A stretch of DNA of 64,000 nt from Verrucomicrobiota bacterium (GTDB lineage Bacteria; Verrucomicrobiota; Verrucomicrobiia; Chthoniobacterales; Xiphinematobacteraceae): positions 62,001-126,000 of the forward strand of contig JAHFTB010000001.1 in NCBI GenBank assembly GCA_023269545.1, given 5' to 3'. Of the stretch, positions 27,716 to 36,518 are shown in pieces. The notes beneath the pieces are model-generated. The model did no database searches and was not told the DNA's origin. It was given only the letters and a program-made list of their open reading frames with translations. The position numbers and the translations under genes are program-made. The number at the start of each line of letters is the position of its first letter. The first letter of the stretch is position 1.

Positions 27716-29026
27716 TTATTTCCGTGCGACAATGGGAGCAACTCCCTTGGTATTTTTCACTAGTTGATGGATTCTCCAGAGAATGAACCCACCACCACCG
27801 TTACGAGGTTGAATGGATCTCTCGAGACGGAGTTGAAGTGCGATCTCCGAAGCTGCCCATTTTCCCTCAGAGAGACGTTCCAACGAAATTCCAGGATAGA
27901 CTGGAATCCCTCGAGGATTAATAGCAGGATTACGCCACCAGTTTAACAGAGTGCTAAAACTCTGCTCTCCTCCTTCCTTCCAATACAATTGGGGAGCAAT
28001 GTAATCTACCCAACCCTGCCGCATCCAATAAACAGGATCTGAATAGAGCTGGTTCAGCTGATCTATGCCAGCCATCACTGTGGCAGGATGTCCCTTTGTA
28101 TAAATACCAAACGGACTGATCCCGAATTTCATTCCTGGGCGTAACTGATGGATCATGGTGCTTATTTGATACACCAACATATTCACATTTCGACGACGCC
28201 AATCTCCGATTCCCAGCTGTCCTCCTGCGGAACGATAGGCTGAATATGCAATCGCATCCGGAAAGGAACGCCCTCCGGATTGGTCCGGATAAGGATAAAA
28301 ATAATCGTCCAAATGAATTCCGCCCAATTTGTAACGCGTAATGAGATCTTTGACGACCATCAACACGTGACGCTGTACGGCGGGACTGGAAGGATCCATC
28401 CAGAGAAGACGTCCCACCCGCCGAACATGGAGTGCAAGCAAGCGGCTGATATGCCTTTTATCAAACAAATTTTGTGCATTGGTCGCCGCTCTATAAGGAT
28501 TAATCCAGGCATGGACAGCAATGCCCCGGCGTCTTCCTTCGTCGATAAATGCTTGAAGTGGATCAAACCCGGGCGACTTCCCCTGCTTGCCGGTTAAGAA
28601 CCGGCTCCAGGGTTCCAGGGTGGAGGAATATAAAGCATCCCCTTCCGGGCGCACCTGTACAAACACACTGTTTAGACGACACTGCGCAGCCACCGTCATT
28701 AACTGCCGGATCTCTTGCCGTTGCTCGCCGGGCGTCATATTGATCCGCGAGGGAAAATCCAAATTATAAACTGAGGAAATCCAAGCTCCTCGCATTTCCG
28801 CCGCCCCTGTAATCGAAGAAAAAAGCCCCAGAATCCCTACAATCAGCCACCACAAATTCCGTAATACCCGAATTGGGAGAACCGCAATCCCCCTGGCATG
28901 AGCGGCAGTTGAGGGAAATTTCTTCTTTCCACTGGCTACCCATGCCAGCCAACTTCCTCTATTGGCAGATACAGACGATTGGCTGGCATTCAACTGGGGA
29001 AAAAAAGAACGACTAAGTGTGTTCAT
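27716..29026 (-). CDS. Exported GHL10-family glycoside hydrolase
   Basis: A 436-residue protein of the glycosyl hydrolase-like 10 family (formerly DUF187, YngK-like), a TIM-barrel group thought to act on envelope or extracellular glycans. The family opening MRGAWISSVYNLDFPSR follows a membrane segment (LWWLIVGILGLFSSITGA), itself preceded by about 48 unusual residues, so the protein is either anchored or has an atypically long leader. Further signatures are SVFVQVRPEGDALY, GIAVHAWINPYRA, GGIHLDDYFYPYP with likely catalytic acids, and DYIAPQLYW. ATG start at 29026; a later start nearer the membrane segment cannot be excluded. Confidence 0.82.
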   Translation of the reverse strand: MNTLSRSFFPQLNASQSSVSANRGSWLAWVASGKKKFPSTAAHARGIAVLPIRVLRNLWWLIVGILGLFSSITGAAEMRGAWISSVYNLDFPSRINMTPGEQRQEIRQLMTVAAQCRLNSVFVQVRPEGDALYSSTLEPWSRFLTGKQGKSPGFDPLQAFIDEGRRRGIAVHAWINPYRAATNAQNLFDKRHISRLLALHVRRVGRLLWMDPSSPAVQRHVLMVVKDLITRYKLGGIHLDDYFYPYPDQSGGRSFPDAIAYSAYRSAGGQLGIGDWRRRNVNMLVYQISTMIHQLRPGMKFGISPFGIYTKGHPATVMAGIDQLNQLYSDPVYWMRQGWVDYIAPQLYWKEGGEQSFSTLLNWWRNPAINPRGIPVYPGISLERLSEGKWAASEIALQLRLERSIQPRNGGGGFILWRIHQLVKNTKGVAPIVARK

Positions 29027-29165
29027 TTTATACTTATTTTTTATAACCCTTTATGTGGCAAAGTCAAAGCATTCCCTCCTGTTTGAACCACCAGAGTTTT
29101 TTTTGGCCAGAAGACGGCAACTCGTGTAAAGCTCTTTGACAGCATCCAAATGCTTTCAGAGCTTT

Positions 29166-30212
29166 ATGAAATACCGTGAACTCCCGGGCACCGGGATCCA
29201 AATAAGTGAAGTAGGATTCGGAATGTGGACAGTTTCCACCGGATGGTGGGGCACCTACTCTGATCATGAGGCCATACGACTCATGCGCGAAGCTTTCGAT
29301 TTGGGGATCACCCTATTCGATGCAGCGGACACCTATGGCAATGGTCGCAGTGAGGACCTCCTTCGCCAAGCCTTCCCAACCGATCGCGATAAAATAGTCA
29401 TTGCCACCAAAGTCGGATACGACTTCCTCCAACATGGGAATGAACGTCGTGGACAACGCGAAATTCCTCAGGATTTTAGTCCTCAAGCCATCCAAAACGC
29501 CACAGATGCCGCCCTTTCTCGTTTGGGCACCGACGTAATCGATGTTCTACAATTGCATAATATCCGCATGGAGCAGGTAAATGACGACCTCCTTTGGGCA
29601 ACTCTGGAGAATCTTCGTTCCCGCGGAAAAATTCGCTGCTATGGAGTGGCTCTCGGCCCCGCGATTGGCTGGCTGGCAGAAGGCGTGTTGACAATTCGTC
29701 GACGCAATCCGACGGTTCTACAGCACATCCATAACCTTCTGGAGCAACATCCCGGAGCAGCCATCCAACGTGAGGCAGCTGAAAAAAATTCTCAAACGCA
29801 TTTTTTTATTCGCGTTCCTCATTCCTCAGGCCTGCTGGAAGGAAAATACACGGAAGAAACCATATTTCCACCTAACGATCACCGCAATCACCGCCCTCGC
29901 AGCTGGCTTCTCAATGGAATCAAAAAAATAGATCAACTCCGCTTTTTAGAACGTTCTAATCGGACCCTTGCTCAAGCAGCTCTTCTTTGGTTACTTGCCG
30001 ATAACCGAGTTGCTTCTACATTGCCAAATATCTATGATTCTGAACAAATTAGAGAATTCGCAACTACCTCGGATGCCCCCCCACTCACGCCTACAGAATT
30101 AGAACACATTCAAACTCTTGTGGATGCCAATTTCGGCCTTGAATCCGAGCCCCCACGCTTCAAAGGAACTATGGAGTTAGCAACTGCCGTGCTGCCCCCA
30201 AAAATAGCATGA
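29166..30212 (+). CDS. Aldo/keto reductase
   Basis: A 348-residue NADPH-dependent oxidoreductase with a TIM-barrel fold. ATG at 29166 gives KYRELPGTGIQISEVGFGMW, the usual family opening; a TTG upstream would add ten residues. The catalytic tetrad is visible: Asp and Tyr in FDAADTYGNGRSE, Lys in VIATKVG, His in VLQLHNIR. The C-terminal half is more divergent, including a LLEGKYTEETIFPPNDHR loop typical of the Tas/YajO branch. The substrate cannot be told. It is divergent from the GHL10 gene. Confidence 0.88.
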   Translation: MKYRELPGTGIQISEVGFGMWTVSTGWWGTYSDHEAIRLMREAFDLGITLFDAADTYGNGRSEDLLRQAFPTDRDKIVIATKVGYDFLQHGNERRGQREIPQDFSPQAIQNATDAALSRLGTDVIDVLQLHNIRMEQVNDDLLWATLENLRSRGKIRCYGVALGPAIGWLAEGVLTIRRRNPTVLQHIHNLLEQHPGAAIQREAAEKNSQTHFFIRVPHSSGLLEGKYTEETIFPPNDHRNHRPRSWLLNGIKKIDQLRFLERSNRTLAQAALLWLLADNRVASTLPNIYDSEQIREFATTSDAPPLTPTELEHIQTLVDANFGLESEPPRFKGTMELATAVLPPKIA

Positions 30213-30227
30213 ATATAGCGCTTAGAC

Positions 30228-30275
30228 CGCACAGCCCAAAAAAGCTGCGAATTGCCTCCAGGAACTGAATGCATC
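30228..30275 (-). repeat. Family B dispersed repeat, partial copy
   Basis: Reverse orientation. Reads cagcccaaaaaagctgcgaa followed by ttgcctccaggaact, the complement of the 3' block of the copy at 19223. It lies just before the HAD gene and may have displaced that gene's original start. Confidence 0.65.
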
Positions 30276-30374
30276 TCTCCACGACAAACCATCAATTGCC
30301 GCGAACTCCCCACCCCCAACTTCTACACCTTGTGGCGCGTATCATGTGATTTCTGCCAGCATACTAATTTGAAT

Positions 30375-31118
30375 TTGAAACGGATTGCTAAATTAATACT
30401 AAATAGAGCTCGCCGTAAGCTGTGTCCGTCTGGCTCTTTAAATGACATTCCAAAAGATCCCAAGCTTTTGCTCTTCGATTTTGATGGAACGATCGCCGAT
30501 ACTTTACAGAACGGTCTGGATATCCTCAATGAAATGGCTGCTGAGTTTGGCTACCGCCCCCTTCTTGGCGATGACATCGAAGTCGCCCGAAATATGACGA
30601 CCCGCCAGCTCATGCGATATCTGGGAATTTCCACCGCTCGATTGCCGATGATTTCTTTGAGAGGCATTAAGCTTCTTCGTTCCCGGATGCACCGCATCCA
30701 GCCTATCCCGGATATCCCTGAACTTTTATATCAACTAAGAGATGAGAAAATCCCCATGGGAATTCTCACCTCAAATTCCGAAGAAAATGTACACACCTTC
30801 CTCGGACGCCATCACTTGGAAATCTTTTCATTTATTCGCAGTTCGTCCCGCCTCTTTGGAAAAGCACATGAAATCAGAACCATTCTCCGTACCTACAAAC
30901 TCGACGCTAAAGAAATCATCTTTATCGGAGACGAAACACGCGATGTGGAAGCTGCACATCACACCAAGGTCCCCATAGTCGCAGTAGGCTGGGGATACAA
31001 TACCCGCAAAGTGCTTGAAGCTCAAAAACCACAGGCCATCATTGAGCATCCCCTGGCACTCCTAAAACTTCTCGGAATGCGAGAACCATCGACAGGCATT
31101 CCTTTTACCGTCTGCTAG
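30375..31118 (+). CDS. HAD-superfamily hydrolase, phosphoglycolate phosphatase-like
   Basis: A haloacid dehalogenase phosphatase. All four motifs are visible: LLLFDFDGTIADT (nucleophile and acid Asp), GILTSN, the Lys in LFGKAHEIRTI, and FIGDETRDVEAA. A helical cap follows motif I. The start is uncertain: there is no ATG before the first motif, and the open frame extends back into a family B repeat. I placed the start at a TTG at 30375, which gives about 24 residues before the core; another TTG lies at 30369. The physiological substrate is unknown. Confidence 0.75.
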   Translation: MKRIAKLILNRARRKLCPSGSLNDIPKDPKLLLFDFDGTIADTLQNGLDILNEMAAEFGYRPLLGDDIEVARNMTTRQLMRYLGISTARLPMISLRGIKLLRSRMHRIQPIPDIPELLYQLRDEKIPMGILTSNSEENVHTFLGRHHLEIFSFIRSSSRLFGKAHEIRTILRTYKLDAKEIIFIGDETRDVEAAHHTKVPIVAVGWGYNTRKVLEAQKPQAIIEHPLALLKLLGMREPSTGIPFTVC

Positions 31119-31168
31119 AGCCTGTGATAGCAGAAAAATATCACAAAAGTAGGATCCACCACACTTAT

Positions 31169-31257
31169 TAAGTGATATGACGCAAAAAAAAGAACCCTTG
31201 TAGGTTAAAATGGTTTTTTTTGCTCCCAGAGCTTCTAAAAATGCGTAACTTCAGTTA
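31169..31257 (+). repeat. Family A MITE-like element, copy 4
   Basis: An 89-bp copy with left end taagtgatatgacgca and right end tgcgtaacttcagtta. Lies between the HAD gene and the second acyl carrier protein, 12 bp from the latter's stop codon. The T-run and tgctcccagagct block are conserved. Confidence 0.85.
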
Positions 31258-31269
31258 ATTAAGCAGGCT

Positions 31270-31533
31270 CTAGGAGGCCGGAGCATGTTGCAAAATATGA
31301 CACGCAATTGTATTGACACTTACAAATGCTTCTCTCGCGACTTGCGCATTTGGAATCACGACTCCAAAATTTTTTTCCAAGGCAACAGCTAATTCCAAAG
31401 CATCAATGGAGTCTAATTTCAATCCTTCCGGAGAAAATAGGGGAATGTCATCCTGAATTTGCTCGGGATCAATCTGTAACATTAGATTTTCCACCAGGAT
31501 TTTCTTGATGCGGGCTTTTAATTCGTCGCTCAT
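31270..31533 (-). CDS. Second acyl carrier protein, divergent
   Basis: An 87-residue carrier protein, clearly different from AcpP at 17923. The phosphopantetheine Ser is in GLKLDSIDALELAVAL (about Ser42), and the Leu before the Asp replaces the usual Ala. The spacing and the N-terminal LKARIKKILVENLML helix fit an ACP of a specialised pathway, for example aryl polyene or other secondary lipid systems. It stands alone, with no ketosynthase beside it. ATG start at 31533. Confidence 0.85.
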   Translation of the reverse strand: MSDELKARIKKILVENLMLQIDPEQIQDDIPLFSPEGLKLDSIDALELAVALEKNFGVVIPNAQVAREAFVSVNTIACHILQHAPAS

Positions 31534-31672
31534 GTACCTTCACCAGAATCATCAAAAACCCAGCCAACGCAAGATTTCGTGCAACTCAAACAAACATTTT
31601 TTATCCTATTTCTATTGGAACTAAATGCAATATACTGATTGTTAGCATATTGTACTGTAATTGCCATATATT

Positions 31673-32404
31673 ATGAAACGCTATCGTTTGGATACTTTAT
31701 TAGTGACCCGAGAACTTTTTGAGTCCAGGGAAAAAGCCCAACGGGCTATCATGGCTGGGCAAGTACGAGTTGAGAGACATTCCGCTCCCAAACCGGGAAC
31801 CTTGGTGCCGGTCGATATTGTCATAGAAGTTACTGCTCGCGAACGCTATGTAGGTCGGGGTGGACGCAAACTCGAAGGAGCACTTTCCCATTTTGCAATC
31901 AATGTGGAAAATCAGATCTGCCTGGACATTGGTTCCTCAACCGGTGGATTTACGGATTGCTTGCTGCAACATGGGGCTCAACGCGTCCATGCCATCGATG
32001 TGGGGCGAGGCCAACTCCACTGGAGCCTCCGTGAAAATCCCCGCGTGGTGATTCATGAGGGGATCAATGCCCGATATCTTACAATAGCCGATATCGGAGA
32101 ACAGCCGCAAATTTGCGTCGCGGATGTCAGCTTTATATCCCTGACATTGATTTTACCGGGCAGTTTTGCCTTACTTAGTAAGAACGGTTGCATGATTACC
32201 TTGATCAAACCTCAATTCGAATTAGACAGAAAACAAGTGGGCAAAGGAGGTATTGTACGCGATCCGGAAGCTCACCGCGAAGCTGTGGAAAAAATTCGTA
32301 CTTTTGTAGAGAATTCTCTTCAAGCTCACTGGGAGGGAGTGATGGAATCCCCTATTACCGGTGCCACTGGCAACAAGGAATTTCTCGCCTATTTCCGACT
32401 ATGA
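31673..32404 (+). CDS. tlyA: TlyA-family rRNA 2'-O-methyltransferase
   Basis: A 243-residue protein with an N-terminal S4 RNA-binding domain (about 1-60, RLDTLLVTRELFESREKAQR) joined to an FtsJ-like methyltransferase (SAM motif CLDIGSSTGGFTDCLL, then HAIDVGRGQLHW and CVADVSFISLTLILP). TlyA enzymes methylate rRNA cytidines and are sometimes called haemolysin A. ATG at 31673 chosen over a TTG four codons upstream. Its stop overlaps the nadK start by 4 bp, so the two are translationally coupled. Confidence 0.92.
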   Translation: MKRYRLDTLLVTRELFESREKAQRAIMAGQVRVERHSAPKPGTLVPVDIVIEVTARERYVGRGGRKLEGALSHFAINVENQICLDIGSSTGGFTDCLLQHGAQRVHAIDVGRGQLHWSLRENPRVVIHEGINARYLTIADIGEQPQICVADVSFISLTLILPGSFALLSKNGCMITLIKPQFELDRKQVGKGGIVRDPEAHREAVEKIRTFVENSLQAHWEGVMESPITGATGNKEFLAYFRL

Positions 32405-33258
32405 TTGGCCTCATCGCCCACGCCTCTAAACCGGAAGCCAAATCTCTGATTAGAGAACTCTCTGAAAAGCTGCGAAAATCCGGCCTAGAAGTGCTGTTAG
32501 AAAATTATACAGCTGCCGCAGTGGGAGAGAAACACCATGCGAGCACCAAAGAAATCGCTGCGGCATGTAATCTTGTGGTAGTGCTTGGCGGAGACGGCAC
32601 ACTTCTCCGTGCGGTGCGCCACATGACTCCGGTCATTCCTCCTATATTTGGAATCAATATAGGGTCATTAGGCTTTCTCACCTGTCTTGGGCCGCAAGAA
32701 ATTGAGCAAGCCGTCGAAAGTATTGCCCACCGGAGCTTTCTGCTCAGCCATCGGTCCATGCTCTCAATAGAAATTACAGGAAAGAACTCCGAAACACTCA
32801 CTCGCACATTAGCTCTGAATGACGCCGTGATCAGTCGCGGCTCTCGCTCTCAACTCGTTCGCCTCTCTGTCCTTATTGATAGCGATGTACTCACCAATTA
32901 CTATGCGGATGGTCTGATTATCGCCACCCCTACAGGCTCCACAGCATATTCCCTCGCCGCAGGAGGCCCCATTCTCATGCCCACATCGGGAGCCTTTGTC
33001 ATCACTCCCATCTGCCCTCACGTTTTAACTAATCGATCGACCGTGGTCAGCGACAAGTCTGTGATTGAAGTACACCTTGCCGTACCCGATCAAGAAGTGA
33101 ACATTGCCATCGATGGGCAAACTTCCCATCGATTACACCCGGGAGAAATATTGCATCTGACAAAATCTTCCATCACTCTTCCGCTGGCCATGTTGCCGGA
33201 ACGATCCTTCTCTCAAGTGCTGAGTCAAAAATTGAAATGGAGTGGCAGTAATTTATGA
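32401..33258 (+). CDS. nadK: NAD kinase
   Basis: A 285-residue cytosolic kinase that makes NADP from NAD and ATP or polyphosphate. The signature VVVLGGDGTLLRAVRHM holds the conserved GGDGT, followed by GINIGSLGFLTC, ALNDAVISRG and the long glycine-rich DGLIIATPTGSTAYSLAAGG. The start ATG at 32401 overlaps the tlyA stop; an open frame extends further upstream but lies inside tlyA. The 3' end overlaps ptsN by 4 bp, completing a tlyA-nadK-ptsN string. Confidence 0.95.
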   Translation: MIGLIAHASKPEAKSLIRELSEKLRKSGLEVLLENYTAAAVGEKHHASTKEIAAACNLVVVLGGDGTLLRAVRHMTPVIPPIFGINIGSLGFLTCLGPQEIEQAVESIAHRSFLLSHRSMLSIEITGKNSETLTRTLALNDAVISRGSRSQLVRLSVLIDSDVLTNYYADGLIIATPTGSTAYSLAAGGPILMPTSGAFVITPICPHVLTNRSTVVSDKSVIEVHLAVPDQEVNIAIDGQTSHRLHPGEILHLTKSSITLPLAMLPERSFSQVLSQKLKWSGSNL

Positions 33259-33716
33259 TCTCCATTCCGGATATTCTCTCTGTGGACGATATTAATCTCA
33301 CACTGAGCTCTGATCTCAAATCTGCAGCCGTTCAAGAAGTTCTTTTCCTCCTGGATGGAGATCCCCGGATTCTCAATTTTGAAGCCCTTTGCCATGCGGT
33401 AGAAAGCCGCAATGCAGCTGCAATCGCTGTTCCGGGAGCTGGCATCTGCATCGCTCATGGCCGCACCGATGCGGTTTCCCATCTCGTCCTTGCCGTAGGG
33501 CGTTCCGATATTGGCATTCTCTGCCCAGAAATTCAGGAACCAGTAAATCTCCTTTTCACAGCGGGAATTCCCACCACACTCGATAGCGAATATTTGCGTA
33601 TCGTAGGAGCTCTCGTCCGGGCCTGCGGAGACCCGGAGATCCTCCCCGTCCTTCTGGAAACTCAGGACCCTAGGGAATTCCTTGACCAGCTTTCCAGCGT
33701 GGAAATTCGTTTATAA
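33255..33716 (+). CDS. ptsN: PTS IIA-like nitrogen regulatory protein
   Basis: A 153-residue EIIA domain of the fructose/nitrogen-PTS class. The phosphorylatable His68 is in GICIAHGRTDAVSHLVLAVG, the usual EIIA-Ntr pattern. PtsN proteins signal phosphate flow from PEP to regulate potassium and nitrogen responses rather than sugar uptake. ATG at 33255 overlaps the nadK stop. A second EIIA domain, fused to another part, is at 38281-39048. No EI or HPr gene is in the window. Confidence 0.88.
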   Translation: MISIPDILSVDDINLTLSSDLKSAAVQEVLFLLDGDPRILNFEALCHAVESRNAAAIAVPGAGICIAHGRTDAVSHLVLAVGRSDIGILCPEIQEPVNLLFTAGIPTTLDSEYLRIVGALVRACGDPEILPVLLETQDPREFLDQLSSVEIRL

Positions 33717-33747
33717 AACCCTCCCTCTTTCCTTTGAGGACCTCATT

Positions 33748-35133
33748 ATGAGCGCTGCTGAAACATCACATCTTCGTCACCTTGCCATTAGAATCGTCCG
33801 CCGGCTCCATGATGCGGGATATCAAGCCCTCTTTGCAGGCGGGTGTGTTCGCGACCGACTGCTGGGCACCCCTCCCCATGATTATGACATCGCCACCGAT
33901 GCTCTGCCCGCACAGGTTCAAATGCTTTTTGAAAAAACCGTGCCCGTCGGCGCCCAATTCGGAGTCATCCTCGTCGTCGAACAGGGAGTACCCTTTCAAG
34001 TGGCAACCTTCCGTACCGATGGACACTACCTCGACCACCGTCGTCCGGAAACAGTCTCCTTCGGAGGACCCAAAGAAGATGCTCTCCGGAGAGACTTTAC
34101 CATCAACGGACTTTTCGAAAACCCCTTGGAAAATTGTGTCCTCGACTATGTGGGAGGTCGAGAAGACCTTCGGAATCGCACCCTTCGCTGCATTGGCAAT
34201 CCCATAGAACGTTTTGAAGAAGATCGTCTCCGTATTTTACGGGCTATTCGCTTTGCCACCACATTGGATTTTCAAATTCATCCCGATACTTGGCAAGCAT
34301 TGGACACTCATGCTCATACACTGAGTGAAATCAGTGTAGAGCGTATCCGCGAAGAACTGAATCGCATTTTCCTTTCTCACCGGCGCGTACAAGGCTTTGA
34401 TCTGCTAGACCGAAGCGGAATTCTGAAACATTTGTTACCGGAGATAGAAGCATTGAAAGGCTGTGAACAGCCTGTGGAATTCCACCCCGAAGGGGATGTG
34501 TTTGTACACACTCGTCTCATGCTGTCATTATTACCGCCCCGCGTTTCGCTTCCCCTCGTCCTCGCCACACTCTTTCATGATATCGGGAAACCAGGAACCG
34601 CGCGAACAGACGAGACAGGACGGATACGCTTCAATGCTCATGAAAAATTAAGTGCTGAAATGACAGTTCGTATTATGAAGCGATTACGCTATGCGAATAT
34701 GGAAATCGAAGCAACCGAAACCATGGTCCGCAATCACATGGCATTTAAGGATGTACAAAACATGAGACGTTCCACTCTCAAACGCTTTCTGGCTCGCTCC
34801 ACCTTCGACGACGAATTGGAATTACATCGCGTGGATTGTCTGGGAAGCCACGGCTTATTGGACAATTACGAATTTCTCCTTACAAAACGTGAAGAATTCT
34901 CCAATGAGCCTCTTCTCCCCCCACCTTTATTAACAGGAGCGGATTTAATAGCACTTGACTGGAAACCCGGTCCCCAATTCAAAATTGTTCTGGAAGCCAC
35001 CCATAACGCTCAACTGGAAGGAACTCTTTCTTCCAAAGAAGAAGCCGTATCTTTCGCACTAAAAATGAAGAACATCGGCGAAATGAAAAACATGGGCGGT
35101 GAGGGTTTCGAACCCCCGACCTACTGGGTGTAA
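33748..35133 (+). CDS. cca: CCA tRNA nucleotidyltransferase
   Basis: A class II polymerase-beta fold enzyme that adds or repairs the 3' CCA of tRNAs. ATG at 33748 with a GAGGA site upstream. The head region has LFAGGCVRDRLLGTPPHDYD (active-site acids) and RRDFTINGLFENP, then the RNA-binding RLRILRAIRFATTL. An HD domain (LATLFHDIGKPGTA) follows near residues 270-380. The last 15 or so residues (NMGGEGFEPPTYWV) are encoded antisense to the tRNA-Val gene, so the natural end of the domain is probably earlier. The tRNA beside it lacks an encoded CCA, so it needs this enzyme. Confidence 0.9.
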   Translation: MSAAETSHLRHLAIRIVRRLHDAGYQALFAGGCVRDRLLGTPPHDYDIATDALPAQVQMLFEKTVPVGAQFGVILVVEQGVPFQVATFRTDGHYLDHRRPETVSFGGPKEDALRRDFTINGLFENPLENCVLDYVGGREDLRNRTLRCIGNPIERFEEDRLRILRAIRFATTLDFQIHPDTWQALDTHAHTLSEISVERIREELNRIFLSHRRVQGFDLLDRSGILKHLLPEIEALKGCEQPVEFHPEGDVFVHTRLMLSLLPPRVSLPLVLATLFHDIGKPGTARTDETGRIRFNAHEKLSAEMTVRIMKRLRYANMEIEATETMVRNHMAFKDVQNMRRSTLKRFLARSTFDDELELHRVDCLGSHGLLDNYEFLLTKREEFSNEPLLPPPLLTGADLIALDWKPGPQFKIVLEATHNAQLEGTLSSKEEAVSFALKMKNIGEMKNMGGEGFEPPTYWV

Positions 35134-35164
35134 ACCAGCCGCTCTACCGCTGAGCTAACCGCCC
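35093..35164 (-). tRNA. tRNA-Val (anticodon TAC)
   Basis: Read on the minus strand: acceptor GGGCGGT pairs with ACCGCCC, D arm GCTCAGCGGTAGAGC, anticodon stem GCTGG/CCAGT around loop TTTACAC (anticodon TAC, reading GUA), and T arm with GGGGGTTCGAACCCC-like pairing. 72 nt, discriminator A, and CCA is not encoded. Its 3' part overlaps the end of the CCA-adding enzyme gene on the opposite strand by 41 bp. Confidence 0.95.
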
Positions 35165-35312
35165 TACAAAAAACTAAAACCACCCATCTCCTAAAGCTAC
35201 CCATCCCTAAAACCGGAAGCTATAGCGAAACGGGGCTCAAGATGAGCAGTCAACAAAAAGGCTCTCTTGCAAGTAACCTCAATTTCTCTGTGCTGCAAGT
35301 CTTATTGCTCCA

Positions 35313-36350
35313 TTAAAAAAAAGGAGACAATGGAGAAATCGGCCCCACATTCAAGGGGCGACACTTTTCAAACACCGCAGGAGCCACTTGCTGATTGACC
35401 ACATAAGCTTCCCTAATCATTTCTAATTTGGCGTCCATATTATCAATATAGTGTAATGCTATTGCCTCAGGAGTTTTTGGCAGTACCGGAGAACCAAATT
35501 CATATTCACCATGATGTGCAGCCACCAGATGAATGAGATGCAAGCGAACCTCCTCTGAGGGAGGGAGCACTTCCTTCCAAGAATCCAAGGACAACTTTCT
35601 CCATAACGTATTGATCAATTCTATCCCAATGGAAATGTGTCCCACTAATTCTCCTCGCAAATCATACGAAACCAAAAATCCTTCTTCCGGAGGACAGACT
35701 TCCCAAAGCTTGCCGCAGTCATGAAAAAGAGTTCCTGCGACTAAGAGATCCCGATTGAGATGAGGATACACGGAAGCTACTTTATCAGCCATTCTCATCA
35801 TTTGCGCCGTATGACGACAAAGTCCGCCGCGATGAGCATGGTGCATTTTTCGGGCCGCGGCAGCGCGGCAAAATCGAGTTCCAAAGTCTTTCAAAAAAAT
35901 GAGCCCCAACTCTCGTAATCGCGGATCATTAAGCTTCTCCGCAGTTTGCTGAATCCAGCCAAAATCTTCCTCTGTCGAAGATTCTCCTTGGAACAGAGAG
36001 TGGCTCTCTTCATCTGAAAGTGAACGAATTTCCCAACGGCGGGCATCCAACCCATACTGGCCATTGCAAAAAAATTCGCCCGTTACTTCCACTGCCGAGC
36101 AGGTTAAAAGTATGGAACACTGCGAAAATGCCAGACTGTCACTCCAAGCTCGCAAAGTCAGACTGCTTCTGGCATCCCGAAGTCTTAATTCCCAAAAGGG
36201 CTTACCGTTTGCCGAGTCCTTCCGAACAAGCGATTCCACTTGTGCACGGATTTTTCCACGACAAGGATTCTCCTGACAAAGAGATCTGATTTCCAAAATA
36301 GATTTCAAATCCATGGTTCTGGGGATCGCCTGTAAACTCGCCTGAGACAT
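35313..36350 (-). CDS. YhaM-like 3'-5' exoribonuclease (OB fold plus HD)
   Basis: A 345-residue protein with an N-terminal OB-fold nucleic acid domain (about 30-115, GKIRAQVESLVRKDSANGKP) and a C-terminal HD phosphohydrolase domain. The metal ligands are seen in MHHAHRGGLCRHTAQMMRMA, GTLFHDCGKLWE and LIHLVAAHHGEYEFGSP. This layout matches YhaM, a 3'-5' exoribonuclease of Gram-positive bacteria with PVC homologues. ATG at 36350; an internal ATG 12 codons in is an alternative. It is transcribed toward the tRNA-Val gene. Confidence 0.82.
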   Translation of the reverse strand: MSQASLQAIPRTMDLKSILEIRSLCQENPCRGKIRAQVESLVRKDSANGKPFWELRLRDARSSLTLRAWSDSLAFSQCSILLTCSAVEVTGEFFCNGQYGLDARRWEIRSLSDEESHSLFQGESSTEEDFGWIQQTAEKLNDPRLRELGLIFLKDFGTRFCRAAAARKMHHAHRGGLCRHTAQMMRMADKVASVYPHLNRDLLVAGTLFHDCGKLWEVCPPEEGFLVSYDLRGELVGHISIGIELINTLWRKLSLDSWKEVLPPSEEVRLHLIHLVAAHHGEYEFGSPVLPKTPEAIALHYIDNMDAKLEMIREAYVVNQQVAPAVFEKCRPLNVGPISPLSPFF

Positions 36351-36518
36351 CCCAGAACATACGAATCCCCTTCCTGAAACCGCAACATTTGATTTTTACG
36401 GAAAATATACCGCCCCACTTGCAATCGCGTATAGCGAATATCCTATAAAAATGACGTTATGAGTGGAGGGGGATCATTTTGTGTCGGCAGAGCGCTCAGC
36501 AGCCCTACCGACAGCCCA

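Noticed and set aside
32188-32400. N-terminal extension of NAD kinase
   Set aside because: It lies inside tlyA in another frame; the ATG at 32401 overlapping the tlyA stop fits the family start.
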